Origin: UBA1757 sp045627385 | GTDB lineage: Bacteria > Bacteroidota > Bacteroidia > Bacteroidales > UBA1402 | NCBI GenBank assembly: GCA_045627385.1 | Contig: JAZQNO010000034.1 | Coordinates: forward strand, 1 to 64,000 | Direction of reading: 5' to 3' | Length of the DNA: 64,000 nt | In this document: in pieces, positions 43,805 to 52,226 of the stretch | Layout of the letters: each line of letters starts with the position of its first letter | Position numbering within the stretch: the first letter of the stretch is position 1 | Program-made: the position numbers and the translations under genes | Notes under the pieces: model-generated | Seen by the model: the letters and a program-made list of their open reading frames with translations, nothing else | Told to the model about the DNA's origin: nothing | The model's database searches: none

Positions 43805-46528
43805 TCAATAGAACAGCCAGTCAATGGCCGAGACCTCCAGCAGACCTGCGTCGCGTGACTGGAAGTCGGGCTGAGGCTTGGAGAAGCCCAGGACCAGACA
43901 CATTCCACGACCGAGGTTGATGGTGTGCTCGCCGGCTGCGAATTGGAAGCTGTGGACGTTGACGGCCGGCATTCCCGGAATCTCGACGGCATTGGCCAGT
44001 CTGATGTCGGCCTGACCGTAATCGTTGGCGGAGGCGTCGGTTTCCAGTCTGGGAGCGTTCATATAGCGGTTGCTCGGACTGATGGGCCTGTAGTAGCCTA
44101 CCCAAAGGGTGACGGGTTCTTCGCAAGAGAACTGGACGATGTTGGCGGCATCCCGCTGGATGCGGGTATTGGTCCTGAGAGCTTTCAGTCCTTTCAGTTC
44201 GGGAGCGATCTGTCTGACGGATTGGAACATGTCGTAGAACAGACGGCTGCCTTCATCCAAAGCCGTCCACTGACTGCTGTCGGGACTGATGAGGTTCACT
44301 TGGGCCGGTTCGAAAGGCTGGATGTCGGCGGCTTCTCGGTCGGGCATTTCAAGCAAGGCGATATTGTCGGCGAAATTCTGGAGTTCGGCCTCGTACTGGG
44401 GCAGGAGCTCCCACCATTCCTTATTTTTGGCGCCCGCACCGCTGGCTGGGATGCGTCGCTGCTGTGTCTGCATGCTGTTGGCGTACAAATAGGTGTCGCG
44501 CGTCAGGTCGACCAGGCGACGGTAGTGCTTGAGGCTGCTTTCCATCCACTCGTAGGCCTTTTTGAGATCGTCGATGTCCTGCGAATATTTGTAACGGAGA
44601 ACCAGCATGGCGGCTTCCAACTTGTCATCGAAGCTGGCCGTGAAGGCCTCATAGCAACGCACGTCGTTTTTCAGGCGTTTGAATTCGTCCTTTTCCAGAC
44701 TGACACCCCTGACGCTTTCGATGGCTTCCAAAGCCAGACGGGCGTGTTGGCGGGTTTCTGCAATCAATTGGGGAGGCGTTTCACCGACATGCTCCAGTCC
44801 GTTCCATTCGCGATAAGCCCAAACCTCGAGCTTTTCGCCGAGCGGACCGCAACTGTTGGCGAAATCGGGATAGACCGTCCAACGTTCGGGGTTGACCAGC
44901 TGGCTCATGAACATGCCCAGCAGGAAAGTTTCGCGGTTGCCTTCGGTGATGCCGAACTTGCGGAGCAGTTTGGTGGAAATCTCGCCGGTCTGTTCGTAAG
45001 CTTCCAGAATCTTTTTGCCGTTGTTCAGATTGCAGCCGTATTTGTCGGCAAGTTTTTCGGCCCAATAGACGACTTCTTCCGGACGGTCGCGGCGGCAGTT
45101 CCAAGCGTAACGGCCCCAAGTCTCGTACCAGATGCGGTCACGGTCCATTTCAAGCAGACGCTCGCCGTTTTTCAGACGGTCGGCCGAGTATGGCCAATCC
45201 CAATAGGAAGCCTGCGGATAGAGGTGAAGGCCGTTGGCACCGTGGACGTCGTGCATGGCGGTGACGCTCTTCTGTATGAAATCGGGCGAACCGTAACGGA
45301 AGGGTTCCAGATTGGCCAGAATGTGGACGTTGGAAATGTGCACGCTGCCCAGGGCGCTCAATGCCTGATGGGTGGCCGTCCAGGGACCGCGCGGCTCATA
45401 GGTGCAGAGCGATTCGCCGTTGTATTTGTTCATCGTGTAGAGATTGCGGTAGAGCGGCAGAGCAGCGTCCATCACCATTTCGCAATTGGTGTCGTGGGCG
45501 CGCAGCACGATGGGAGGCTCCACTTCTTTACCCAGGGCCTTCAGACCATCCTGTACGCCCGGAATGATGGTGTTGGTGAACCAGTTGACATCGTCTTCCA
45601 CCGTATTCATGGCTTCACCCAGGCAGACCAGCAGACCCACATTGGGATACTTTTCAATGAAGGCGGCAATGGATTTGCGGGTGTAGTCGGAGAGCAGGGG
45701 AGAAATCTCCACGTGCCGGTTCTGGGTGGGAATGTGGTGATGTTCGGCAAAGGGCTTGGACACGATGATGTTGTAGAACATCTGAATGACCCAGATGCCG
45801 CGTTTGTTGGCTTCCTCTGTCAGGAATCCGAACATTTCCTCGTTTTTCTTGAAATCCTCATCGCTGACTTCCACCGCATAGGGGTAGTCCGGCAGTTTCA
45901 CCAGCGAGGCGAAGGGGTGTCCGTTCCAGAGATAAAGCGAATTCATGCGGTTCTCGACCAGCATGTCCAGATATTTGATCCACATTTCCTTGTCGTAGAA
46001 CCAAGGGAAAGTCTCCTCCGTATAGGGATATTCGTAGACGGTACGGCCGGGCAGATAGTAAGGCTTCTGCATGCCGATGCAGGTGCCGCGCAGCACCATT
46101 TCCGGCTTGTCTTCGAAAACGAAGCGATCGGCCATTTCGCCTTTCTTAAGCCGCTCGATCAGTTCCATGCAACCGTAAAGGGTTCCGCTTTCATCGGCGC
46201 CCATCACATAGATGTCGTTGTCTTCTTTGACGAGTCGGAAGGCTTCCTTGCCGGAAAACAGGCTGGCTTCGAAGCCCATTTCCTTCAACTGCCGGCGGAA
46301 GTTCTCATCTTCGATGTTGCCGATGAAGACGTTCAGATCGGATGTGTTTTCGGCGGATATCCGGTAGTTCGGATCCGACTGGAGGAATGCGGTCAGTTTT
46401 TCTGTTCCGAAACTGGCACGGGCCGATTCGGGACTTCCGTTGACAATGCTGACGGAGACAGGCTTCTGACAGGAAACGCCCAAAAACATCAGGCAGGACA
46501 GAAGCAGAAATGTCAATGATTTTTTCAT
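43805..46528 (-). CDS. Secreted glycoside hydrolase-like lipoprotein with GH20b/GH67-type N-domain
   Basis: A 907-residue lipoprotein (lipobox Cys near residue 20 in LGVSCQK). The first 130 residues resemble the alpha/beta domain that precedes catalytic barrels in GH67, GH20, GH84 and GH115 (GADESGTLYGCMELIERL is typical). A barrel follows at about 135-480 with LYLWNGHPFASL, LVCLGEA and YPQASYWDWPY; acidic catalytic residues are likely among these but cannot be named safely. The C-terminal half is helical and then beta-rich. A role in removing uronic acids or other decorations from plant glycans is the best guess. The frame extends to 46552; the ATG at 46528 starts the signal peptide. The exact family is uncertain. 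Confidence 0.65.
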   Translation of the reverse strand: MKKSLTFLLLSCLMFLGVSCQKPVSVSIVNGSPESARASFGTEKLTAFLQSDPNYRISAENTSDLNVFIGNIEDENFRRQLKEMGFEASLFSGKEAFRLVKEDNDIYVMGADESGTLYGCMELIERLKKGEMADRFVFEDKPEMVLRGTCIGMQKPYYLPGRTVYEYPYTEETFPWFYDKEMWIKYLDMLVENRMNSLYLWNGHPFASLVKLPDYPYAVEVSDEDFKKNEEMFGFLTEEANKRGIWVIQMFYNIIVSKPFAEHHHIPTQNRHVEISPLLSDYTRKSIAAFIEKYPNVGLLVCLGEAMNTVEDDVNWFTNTIIPGVQDGLKALGKEVEPPIVLRAHDTNCEMVMDAALPLYRNLYTMNKYNGESLCTYEPRGPWTATHQALSALGSVHISNVHILANLEPFRYGSPDFIQKSVTAMHDVHGANGLHLYPQASYWDWPYSADRLKNGERLLEMDRDRIWYETWGRYAWNCRRDRPEEVVYWAEKLADKYGCNLNNGKKILEAYEQTGEISTKLLRKFGITEGNRETFLLGMFMSQLVNPERWTVYPDFANSCGPLGEKLEVWAYREWNGLEHVGETPPQLIAETRQHARLALEAIESVRGVSLEKDEFKRLKNDVRCYEAFTASFDDKLEAAMLVLRYKYSQDIDDLKKAYEWMESSLKHYRRLVDLTRDTYLYANSMQTQQRRIPASGAGAKNKEWWELLPQYEAELQNFADNIALLEMPDREAADIQPFEPAQVNLISPDSSQWTALDEGSRLFYDMFQSVRQIAPELKGLKALRTNTRIQRDAANIVQFSCEEPVTLWVGYYRPISPSNRYMNAPRLETDASANDYGQADIRLANAVEIPGMPAVNVHSFQFAAGEHTINLGRGMCLVLGFSKPQPDFQSRDAGLLEVSAIDWLFY

Positions 46529-46864
46529 ACTGAAAATGATGGATGGGTACATTGTTTATTGGGGCGAAGTTAAACAAGATTTGGAAGGAAATGAGCATCC
46601 CTTTTCGGTTTGGTCAAAATTTTCACTAATTAAATCAGTTTATGAAATTTCACCGCTTGTCCGACAGACGATTGCGAAAAACTGCGACGCCAGTTTTGTG
46701 GAAGGACAATCAATAAATAAGGTGAATTCGGAGAAAATATCCCTTTCCCAGTCTTTCAAACCCAAATTATTTGATTACTTTTGGTCCCGATTGATCCTAT
46801 CGGACAGGGTCGTCGCGGGTGTTTTCCCCCTTTCTGGACAATTCAATCGATAAAAGAAACAATA
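46529..46864. other. Intergenic region between divergent glycosidase and transporter genes
   Basis: AT-rich, no gene seen. For the minus-strand gene a TAACTTCG-type -7 element lies at 46565-46572 without a clear -33 box. For the plus-strand transporter there is a good promoter at 46754-46783. Confidence 0.5.
46754..46783 (+). promoter_or_regulatory. Promoter of the MFS transporter gene
   Basis: TTTC (46754-46757), 18 bases and TACTTTTG (46776-46783) fit the Bacteroidota form. The leader to the ATG at 46865 is about 75 bases. Confidence 0.5.
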
Positions 46865-48214
46865 ATGGAAAAGAAATCTAACAGTCTGAAGAGTACCATC
46901 GCGGTCTCTCTCACCAATTATCTCGATGCCGGCGCCATCGTGGCCGGCGCCAGCGGCCTGACGCTCTGGCAGCACTATCTGGGCTTGAGCGAAATCAGCC
47001 TCGGATGGCTCAACTTCATCAGTGCCAACTGTCTGGGTGCCGCTATCGGTGCCATCATCGGAGGTGTGCTCGCCGACAAGTTCGGACGCAAATTCATCTA
47101 CACCTACAATCTGCTTGTCTATATGGCCGGCGTTCTGCTCGTCATGTGTTCGGTCAATTTCCCGATGCTGCTGGCAGGCTTCCTGCTGACTGGCATCTCG
47201 GTCGGTGTGGGCGTTCCCGCATCCTGGACTTACATTTCGGAGAGTTCTGAAATCGAGAACCGCGGACGCAACATCTGCATCTCGCAGATGTCTTGGGGTA
47301 TCGGACCGATGATCATCCTGCTGCTGGGCATGTTCTTCGCCCCCGGCGGATATCTTTTCGGTGTGGTCGAGTGGCTGGCTCAGGCCATCGGCGGAGCCGG
47401 TCTGGCCGAGAATGCCGTCAATGTGTTCAGCTCGCGTCTGGTCTTCCTTTCGCTGTTCATCGTCGCTTTCATCGCCTGGAACCTGCAGCGCGGTCTTGAA
47501 GAAAGCTCCGAATGGAAAAACAGCAAGGAAAGCGCGAAGTCGAAAGGCGAAGACAACGGCATCATCAAATCCTTCGGCGTGCTGTTCAAAAACAAGGTGG
47601 CCATCCGCGGCGTCGCCTTCCTGGCCGGTATCTATCTGACCTGGAACCTGGTGGCTTCCGTGATGGGCTTCTTCCAGCCTCATATTTACGAAACCGCCGG
47701 CGGTGTCACCAACGAGCAGGCCAATCTGATGAACTTCATCCAGTGGGCCATCATTGTCGCCACCACTTTCGTCACTGCCAAACTGATTGACCGTGTCAGC
47801 CATAAGGTGTTGTATGTCATCGGTCTACTGTTGGCGCTCAGCGCCTGGTTCATCATCGTGTTCATCGGTGTGAACGGCCAGTTCGGACTTTGGGCGTTCG
47901 CCATCCTCTGGGGTCTCGAAGGCGGTGTTTCCGTACAGATTTTCTATGCGCTCTGGGGTTCTGAACTCTTCCCCGCCAAATTCCGTGCCGGCGCTCAGGG
48001 CCTGATGTTCTTCATCGTCCGCGGCTTGTCGGCTGTATGGGGCCTGATTTTCACCAATATCTACGGCGAAAACGGCGAAGGCTTCACCTTGGCCGCCTGG
48101 TGCATGATTGTCCTTTTGCTGATCTCCCTTGTCGTCGGTGTCATCGGTTGCCCGAAAACCCGCGGCAAATCTTTGGAGCAGATTACCGAAGAACGTTACG
48201 GAGACAATTATTGA
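46865..48214 (+). CDS. MFS sugar porter
   Basis: A 449-residue inner membrane transporter with about twelve segments. It carries the sugar-porter loop motif GVLADKFGRKFIY between helices 2 and 3, ESSEIENRGR after helix 4, and a matching loop in the C-half (AKLIDRVSHKVLYV). The C-terminus has GCPKTRGKSLEQI, also typical. The frame extends to 46781, which would run into the promoter; the ATG at 46865 is preferred. It lies before a GH78 gene without signal peptide, so it may import rhamnosides or rhamno-oligosaccharides; this is inference. Confidence 0.85.
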   Translation: MEKKSNSLKSTIAVSLTNYLDAGAIVAGASGLTLWQHYLGLSEISLGWLNFISANCLGAAIGAIIGGVLADKFGRKFIYTYNLLVYMAGVLLVMCSVNFPMLLAGFLLTGISVGVGVPASWTYISESSEIENRGRNICISQMSWGIGPMIILLLGMFFAPGGYLFGVVEWLAQAIGGAGLAENAVNVFSSRLVFLSLFIVAFIAWNLQRGLEESSEWKNSKESAKSKGEDNGIIKSFGVLFKNKVAIRGVAFLAGIYLTWNLVASVMGFFQPHIYETAGGVTNEQANLMNFIQWAIIVATTFVTAKLIDRVSHKVLYVIGLLLALSAWFIIVFIGVNGQFGLWAFAILWGLEGGVSVQIFYALWGSELFPAKFRAGAQGLMFFIVRGLSAVWGLIFTNIYGENGEGFTLAAWCMIVLLLISLVVGVIGCPKTRGKSLEQITEERYGDNY

Positions 48215-48228
48215 TTGATGAATCCTGT

Positions 48229-48272
48229 CGGGTCAGAGATGGAGCGATCTGTCTCTGACCCGTTTTTATTTT
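48229..48272 (+). terminator. Terminator between transporter and GH78 gene
   Basis: An 11-bp inverted repeat (CGGGTCAGAGA and its complement) is followed by TTTTTATTTT. The GH78 ATG is eight bases further on, so its expression depends on read-through or on a promoter hidden in this region. Confidence 0.8.
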
Positions 48273-48279
48273 CGAGCGT

Positions 48280-50529
48280 ATGAAGAATCATAAGGCCAGG
48301 TGGATCTGGTATCCGGGCGATTTTGAAATCTGGTTGGGAAACCGTTTCAACAACCGGCGCACTGAGAGGGGTGCCGTTTTCCCTCCTTTTTGGAAACAGG
48401 ACAGCCATTGGCCAACAGTCGAATTCTCCCGCACGGTGGAATTGGAAAAGGATGAGACCATACGGATATCCGTGGAAGGGCAGTTCAATTTCATGCTTGA
48501 CGGAAAGCTCCAGTTCGGACAGCCTTCGCATTTCCGCCTGCCTGCAGGCAAGCATCAGATCAATATCAAGGTGCACAATCCGCAGACGCCTCCCGCTCTG
48601 TACATTTCCGGAGAAACGCTTGTCACCGACGAGTCTTGGCTGGCCACCTATGAAGATAAGATCTGGATTGACGAGAATGGGGTTTCGCACGGTTCTGGCG
48701 TTTATGTGCCGGCCGCTTGCTGGAAATTCGCATCCCCCAAGGCCGGACCTTCCTCTTTTGCCCTGTCACGCCGGCCGATGAAGCCTGTCGCCCGCAAGTG
48801 CCTCAAGGGGACGAAAGACTGTGTTTGGGATTTCGGCCGTGAAACCATGGGCTATCTGGTGCTCGGGAACATTTCCGGAACGGGTCACATAGACATCTTC
48901 TACGGCGAAAGTTACGAGGAATCCGTCGATGCCGATTTCTGTGAAACGCTCGATCGTCTGAAAGTGTCGGCCGACAGCGTCTGTGACCTGGGCCATAAAG
49001 TCACACGGTCACGAACTGACGGCCGTCTCGATTTCGTCCTGCCCGAAAGCAAGGCCTTCCATTTTGTCCGGGTGAAGTGCTCTGCCGGCGTTTCCGTTGG
49101 TACGGTCTCCATGGAATACGAGTATCTGCCTCAAAACGCCTCCACCAGCGGCTCTTTCTCTTGCAGTGACCGCAGACTCGACAAAATCTGGCAGGTTGCG
49201 GCCTATACGATGGACCTCACCACGCGCGAGTTCTTCATGGACGGCATCAAACGGGACCGTTGGACTTGGAGCGGTGACGCCATCCAGTCTTATCTGATGA
49301 ACTATTATCTGCGTTTCGATACGGAAACGGTGAAGCGCACCATCCGTCAGCTGAGAGGAAAGGATCCGGTGACGGCCCATGTGAACACCATCATGGACTA
49401 CACCTTTTACTGGTTCAAGTCGATTCTGGACTATTATCAGTTTACCGGTGATTTGGAATTTGTCCGGGAAATGTACCCGCGCATGCGCTCGTTGATGGAA
49501 TATTGTCTGAAACGTACGGTCGCAAAGGAACAGGCTTCCGAAAAATATGCGGCTTCCGATGTGACCGGTCTGATGGAAGGTCAGCCCGATGACTGGATAT
49601 TCGTGGATTGGGTCGATTTCCCCATGCACAAACGGGGCATCATGTCTTTCGAACAGATTCTGTTCGCCAAAAGTCTGGAAACGATGAAGGTCTGCGCCTG
49701 TCTGTTGGCAGAGCACCCGCTGGCCAATCCGCCGCAGGGCTCCCTCTCGACAGAAGACTACCGCTTGGACAGCAAACGCTTCGAAACGCTTTTCGCAATG
49801 GTACGGGAACGCACCGACAAGGTTTTCTGGGATGAGAACCGTCAGGCCTACCTCCACAACGTTGAAGACGGCCGACTCAATCCGATGGTGACCAAATTCC
49901 CCAATATGATGGCGATGATTTTTGGATATGCCGACGAATCGCGTTGCCAAGCCATCAGTCGTGAGGTGATGCTCAACCCCGAAGTGGAAGCCATCACCAC
50001 GCCTTATATGCGTTTCTATGAATTGGAAGCGCTCTGCGAAATGGGCATGCAGGATCATGTGCTGAAGGAAATCAGAGATTATTGGGGAGGCATGCTGGAT
50101 TGCGGGGCCACTTCTTTCTGGGAAAAATACAATCCCTCCGAGTCGGGCACCCAACATCTTCAAATGTATGGCCGGCCCTACGGAAAGAGTCTCTGCCACG
50201 CCTGGGGCGCGTCGCCTATCTATCTGCTGGGACGCTATTTCTTGGGTGTCAAGCCATTGAAACCGGGATACGAGGAAATCTCCATCCGTCCCGTGTTGAG
50301 TGGCCTGAACTGGATGAAGGGCCGTGTGCCGACACCTTACGGTCCGGTTTGCGTGACTGTGGACACTGAAGAGATTCGTGTGCGGATTCCGGCCGGAAAG
50401 GCCTTCGTCTTCTTCCATTCTTCGATGGAACCGAGTGTTTCAGACGGCAAACTGGAGCGAATCGGGGAGGGCGAGTACCGTCTTACCGTCGAAGGCTCTT
50501 CTGAAGTGAGCATCCGATATCAGGCCTGA
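48280..50529 (+). CDS. Alpha-L-rhamnosidase, GH78, without signal peptide
   Basis: A 749-residue inverting glycosidase. N-terminal beta domains (about 1-290) include a jelly-roll typical of GH78; the six-hairpin catalytic domain begins near 300 with SCSDRRLDKIWQV and has the family motif DGIKRDRWTWSGD, whose acidic residues are part of the active site; WASP-type GASPIYLLGRYFLG and a final beta domain follow. No signal peptide is present, so it should work in the cytoplasm on imported rhamnosides, fitting the transporter upstream and rhaA/rhaB elsewhere in the window. Its 3' end overlaps the convergent EIICB gene by 10 bases. Confidence 0.88.
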   Translation: MKNHKARWIWYPGDFEIWLGNRFNNRRTERGAVFPPFWKQDSHWPTVEFSRTVELEKDETIRISVEGQFNFMLDGKLQFGQPSHFRLPAGKHQINIKVHNPQTPPALYISGETLVTDESWLATYEDKIWIDENGVSHGSGVYVPAACWKFASPKAGPSSFALSRRPMKPVARKCLKGTKDCVWDFGRETMGYLVLGNISGTGHIDIFYGESYEESVDADFCETLDRLKVSADSVCDLGHKVTRSRTDGRLDFVLPESKAFHFVRVKCSAGVSVGTVSMEYEYLPQNASTSGSFSCSDRRLDKIWQVAAYTMDLTTREFFMDGIKRDRWTWSGDAIQSYLMNYYLRFDTETVKRTIRQLRGKDPVTAHVNTIMDYTFYWFKSILDYYQFTGDLEFVREMYPRMRSLMEYCLKRTVAKEQASEKYAASDVTGLMEGQPDDWIFVDWVDFPMHKRGIMSFEQILFAKSLETMKVCACLLAEHPLANPPQGSLSTEDYRLDSKRFETLFAMVRERTDKVFWDENRQAYLHNVEDGRLNPMVTKFPNMMAMIFGYADESRCQAISREVMLNPEVEAITTPYMRFYELEALCEMGMQDHVLKEIRDYWGGMLDCGATSFWEKYNPSESGTQHLQMYGRPYGKSLCHAWGASPIYLLGRYFLGVKPLKPGYEEISIRPVLSGLNWMKGRVPTPYGPVCVTVDTEEIRVRIPAGKAFVFFHSSMEPSVSDGKLERIGEGEYRLTVEGSSEVSIRYQA

Positions 50530-51965
50530 GCGGCATCCCATTGCCGGTGCATGGCGTCGGCCAGAAACTGGACTTTGGTACCGACCACAATCTGAAGCGA
50601 TTTTCCTCCGGGATGAATGATGCCGGCCACTCCTGTGGCGCGGATGGCGGTGTCGTCGACCAGCTCAGGCTGGACGAGTTCCAGACGCAGACGCGAAATG
50701 CAGTGGTCCAAATCGGCGATGTTTTCTTTGCCTCCCAAAGCGGCTATGATTTTTTCCGCCTGACTGTCAAAGTCGTCGGCAGGAGCCTTGTCTTTGGCTC
50801 CGACCGTTTCTGCTGATTTTTCTTCACGCCCGATGGTCTTGAGATTGAACCGTACGATCAGCCAGCGGAACAGACCATAGTAGACGACGCCCGCTGCCAG
50901 ACCAATGAGCAGCAGATAAAGCGGATTCAAAGCCATCGGTGATTTCAGGCACAGCAGGTAGTCGGTGAGCCCCGCACTGAAATTGAAACCGGCGCGCACC
51001 GGCAAAGCGGCGACCACGCCTACGGTGATGCCTGTCAGCAGCGCGTGCACCAGATAGAGGCCAGGAGCCAGGAACATAAAGGAAAATTCGAGGGGTTCCG
51101 TGACGCCTGTCAGGAACGAACTCAAGGCCGAAGCCAGCAGTATTCCGGCCGCGGCTTTCTTCTGTCCCGGAAGGGCCGTGTGGTACATCGCCAAAGCCGC
51201 GGCTGGAATGCCGAACATCATCATCGGGAAAAATCCGCTCATATACTGGCCGGTGACGCCCAGCTCTCCCTGGCCGCTCCAGAAATCGGGCAGGTCGTTG
51301 ATGCCGGCTATGTCAAACCAAAAAACTTGATTCAGTGCGTGATGCAGACCGAAAGGAATCAGCAGACGGTTGAAAAAACCATAGATGCCGGCTCCGACAG
51401 CTCCGCTCTTCGTGATCATCGTCCCCAGTGAAATCAGACCGTTGAACAGCAGCGGCCAGATGAAAAGCAGGGGAAGCGCCGCCAGGCAGCTGATGCAGGC
51501 CGAGACAATGGCCACCGAACGTTTTCCGCTGAAAAAGGCGAGCGCGTCGGGCAGTCGGGTGTCTTTGAAACGGTTGTAAGACCAGGATCCGATGAGGCCT
51601 GCGACAATGGCCATCAGAACGTTGGCCGTTTTTCCGAAGGCGGCGTCGGGACGCATTCCCAGCATTTCGATACATGTCGGAGACAGGAGCGAAGTGAGCA
51701 CCAGCCAACTGACGAGGCCCGACAGGGCCGAAACACCGTTGCGGTCGCAGGACATTCCGATGGAAATGCCGATGGCGAACAGAAGGGGAATGTTGTCGAT
51801 GACGGCACCGCCCGCCTGAATCATATAGTGGGCCAAAGCGCTAAGCCAATTGGTCTCACCCGAGGGAAGCAACCAATAACCGATGCCGATGAGGATGCCG
51901 GCCACCGGAAGACAGGCTACCGGAAGCATCAGCGATTTGCCCAGCCGCTGGAGAAATTTCATCAT
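50520..51965 (-). CDS. PTS EIICB, N-acetylglucosamine/glucose type
   Basis: A 481-residue inner membrane permease. The EIIC part (about 1-370) has the sugar-site region PFGLHHALNQVFWFD and MSGFFPMMMFGIPAAALAMY, most like NagE/NagP GlcNAc permeases. The EIIB part (about 400-481) has the phospho-Cys at about 422 in LDHCISRLRLEL. It takes phosphate from EIIA and phosphorylates sugar during uptake. It is the last gene of the operon, 12 bases after HPr. GlcNAc rather than glucose is inferred from the EIIC motif; no nagA or nagB is in the window. Confidence 0.87.
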   Translation of the reverse strand: MMKFLQRLGKSLMLPVACLPVAGILIGIGYWLLPSGETNWLSALAHYMIQAGGAVIDNIPLLFAIGISIGMSCDRNGVSALSGLVSWLVLTSLLSPTCIEMLGMRPDAAFGKTANVLMAIVAGLIGSWSYNRFKDTRLPDALAFFSGKRSVAIVSACISCLAALPLLFIWPLLFNGLISLGTMITKSGAVGAGIYGFFNRLLIPFGLHHALNQVFWFDIAGINDLPDFWSGQGELGVTGQYMSGFFPMMMFGIPAAALAMYHTALPGQKKAAAGILLASALSSFLTGVTEPLEFSFMFLAPGLYLVHALLTGITVGVVAALPVRAGFNFSAGLTDYLLCLKSPMALNPLYLLLIGLAAGVVYYGLFRWLIVRFNLKTIGREEKSAETVGAKDKAPADDFDSQAEKIIAALGGKENIADLDHCISRLRLELVQPELVDDTAIRATGVAGIIHPGGKSLQIVVGTKVQFLADAMHRQWDAAQA

Positions 51966-51977
51966 AGTTGGGAAATG

Positions 51978-52226
51978 TTAGGGGAGAATGGCGCGGATGG
52001 CTTCAGCGGCCTGCACTTCGTCAGTGCCGTTCAGTTGGAACTGCATTTCGTCGCCCGATTTCAGCCCCAGCATCATAAGGGACATGATGCTTTTGGCATT
52101 GACGGTTTTGCCCTTGGCAGTCAATTGAATGTCGGACTGGAAAGTGGCGGCCGTGCGGGCCAGCAGACCGGCGGGACGCGCGTGCATTCCCAGCGGGTCT
52201 TGGATGATGTGCTTGAAAGTGTTCAT
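51978..52226 (-). CDS. ptsH: Phosphocarrier protein HPr
   Basis: An 82-residue phosphocarrier. The active site DPLGMHARPAG gives His15 and Arg17. Ser46 sits in AKSIMSLMML, the segment that HPr kinase modifies in Firmicutes. It accepts phosphate from EI and passes it to EIIA. The ATG overlaps the EI stop as ATGA, so the two are coupled. Confidence 0.93.
   Translation of the reverse strand: MNTFKHIIQDPLGMHARPAGLLARTAATFQSDIQLTAKGKTVNAKSIMSLMMLGLKSGDEMQFQLNGTDEVQAAEAIRAILP

Noticed and set aside
43925..46519. 864-codon open frame opposite the glycosidase-like lipoprotein gene
   Set aside because: The minus-strand frame has a signal peptide, lipobox, family-like segments and a perfect terminator; the plus-strand frame has none.
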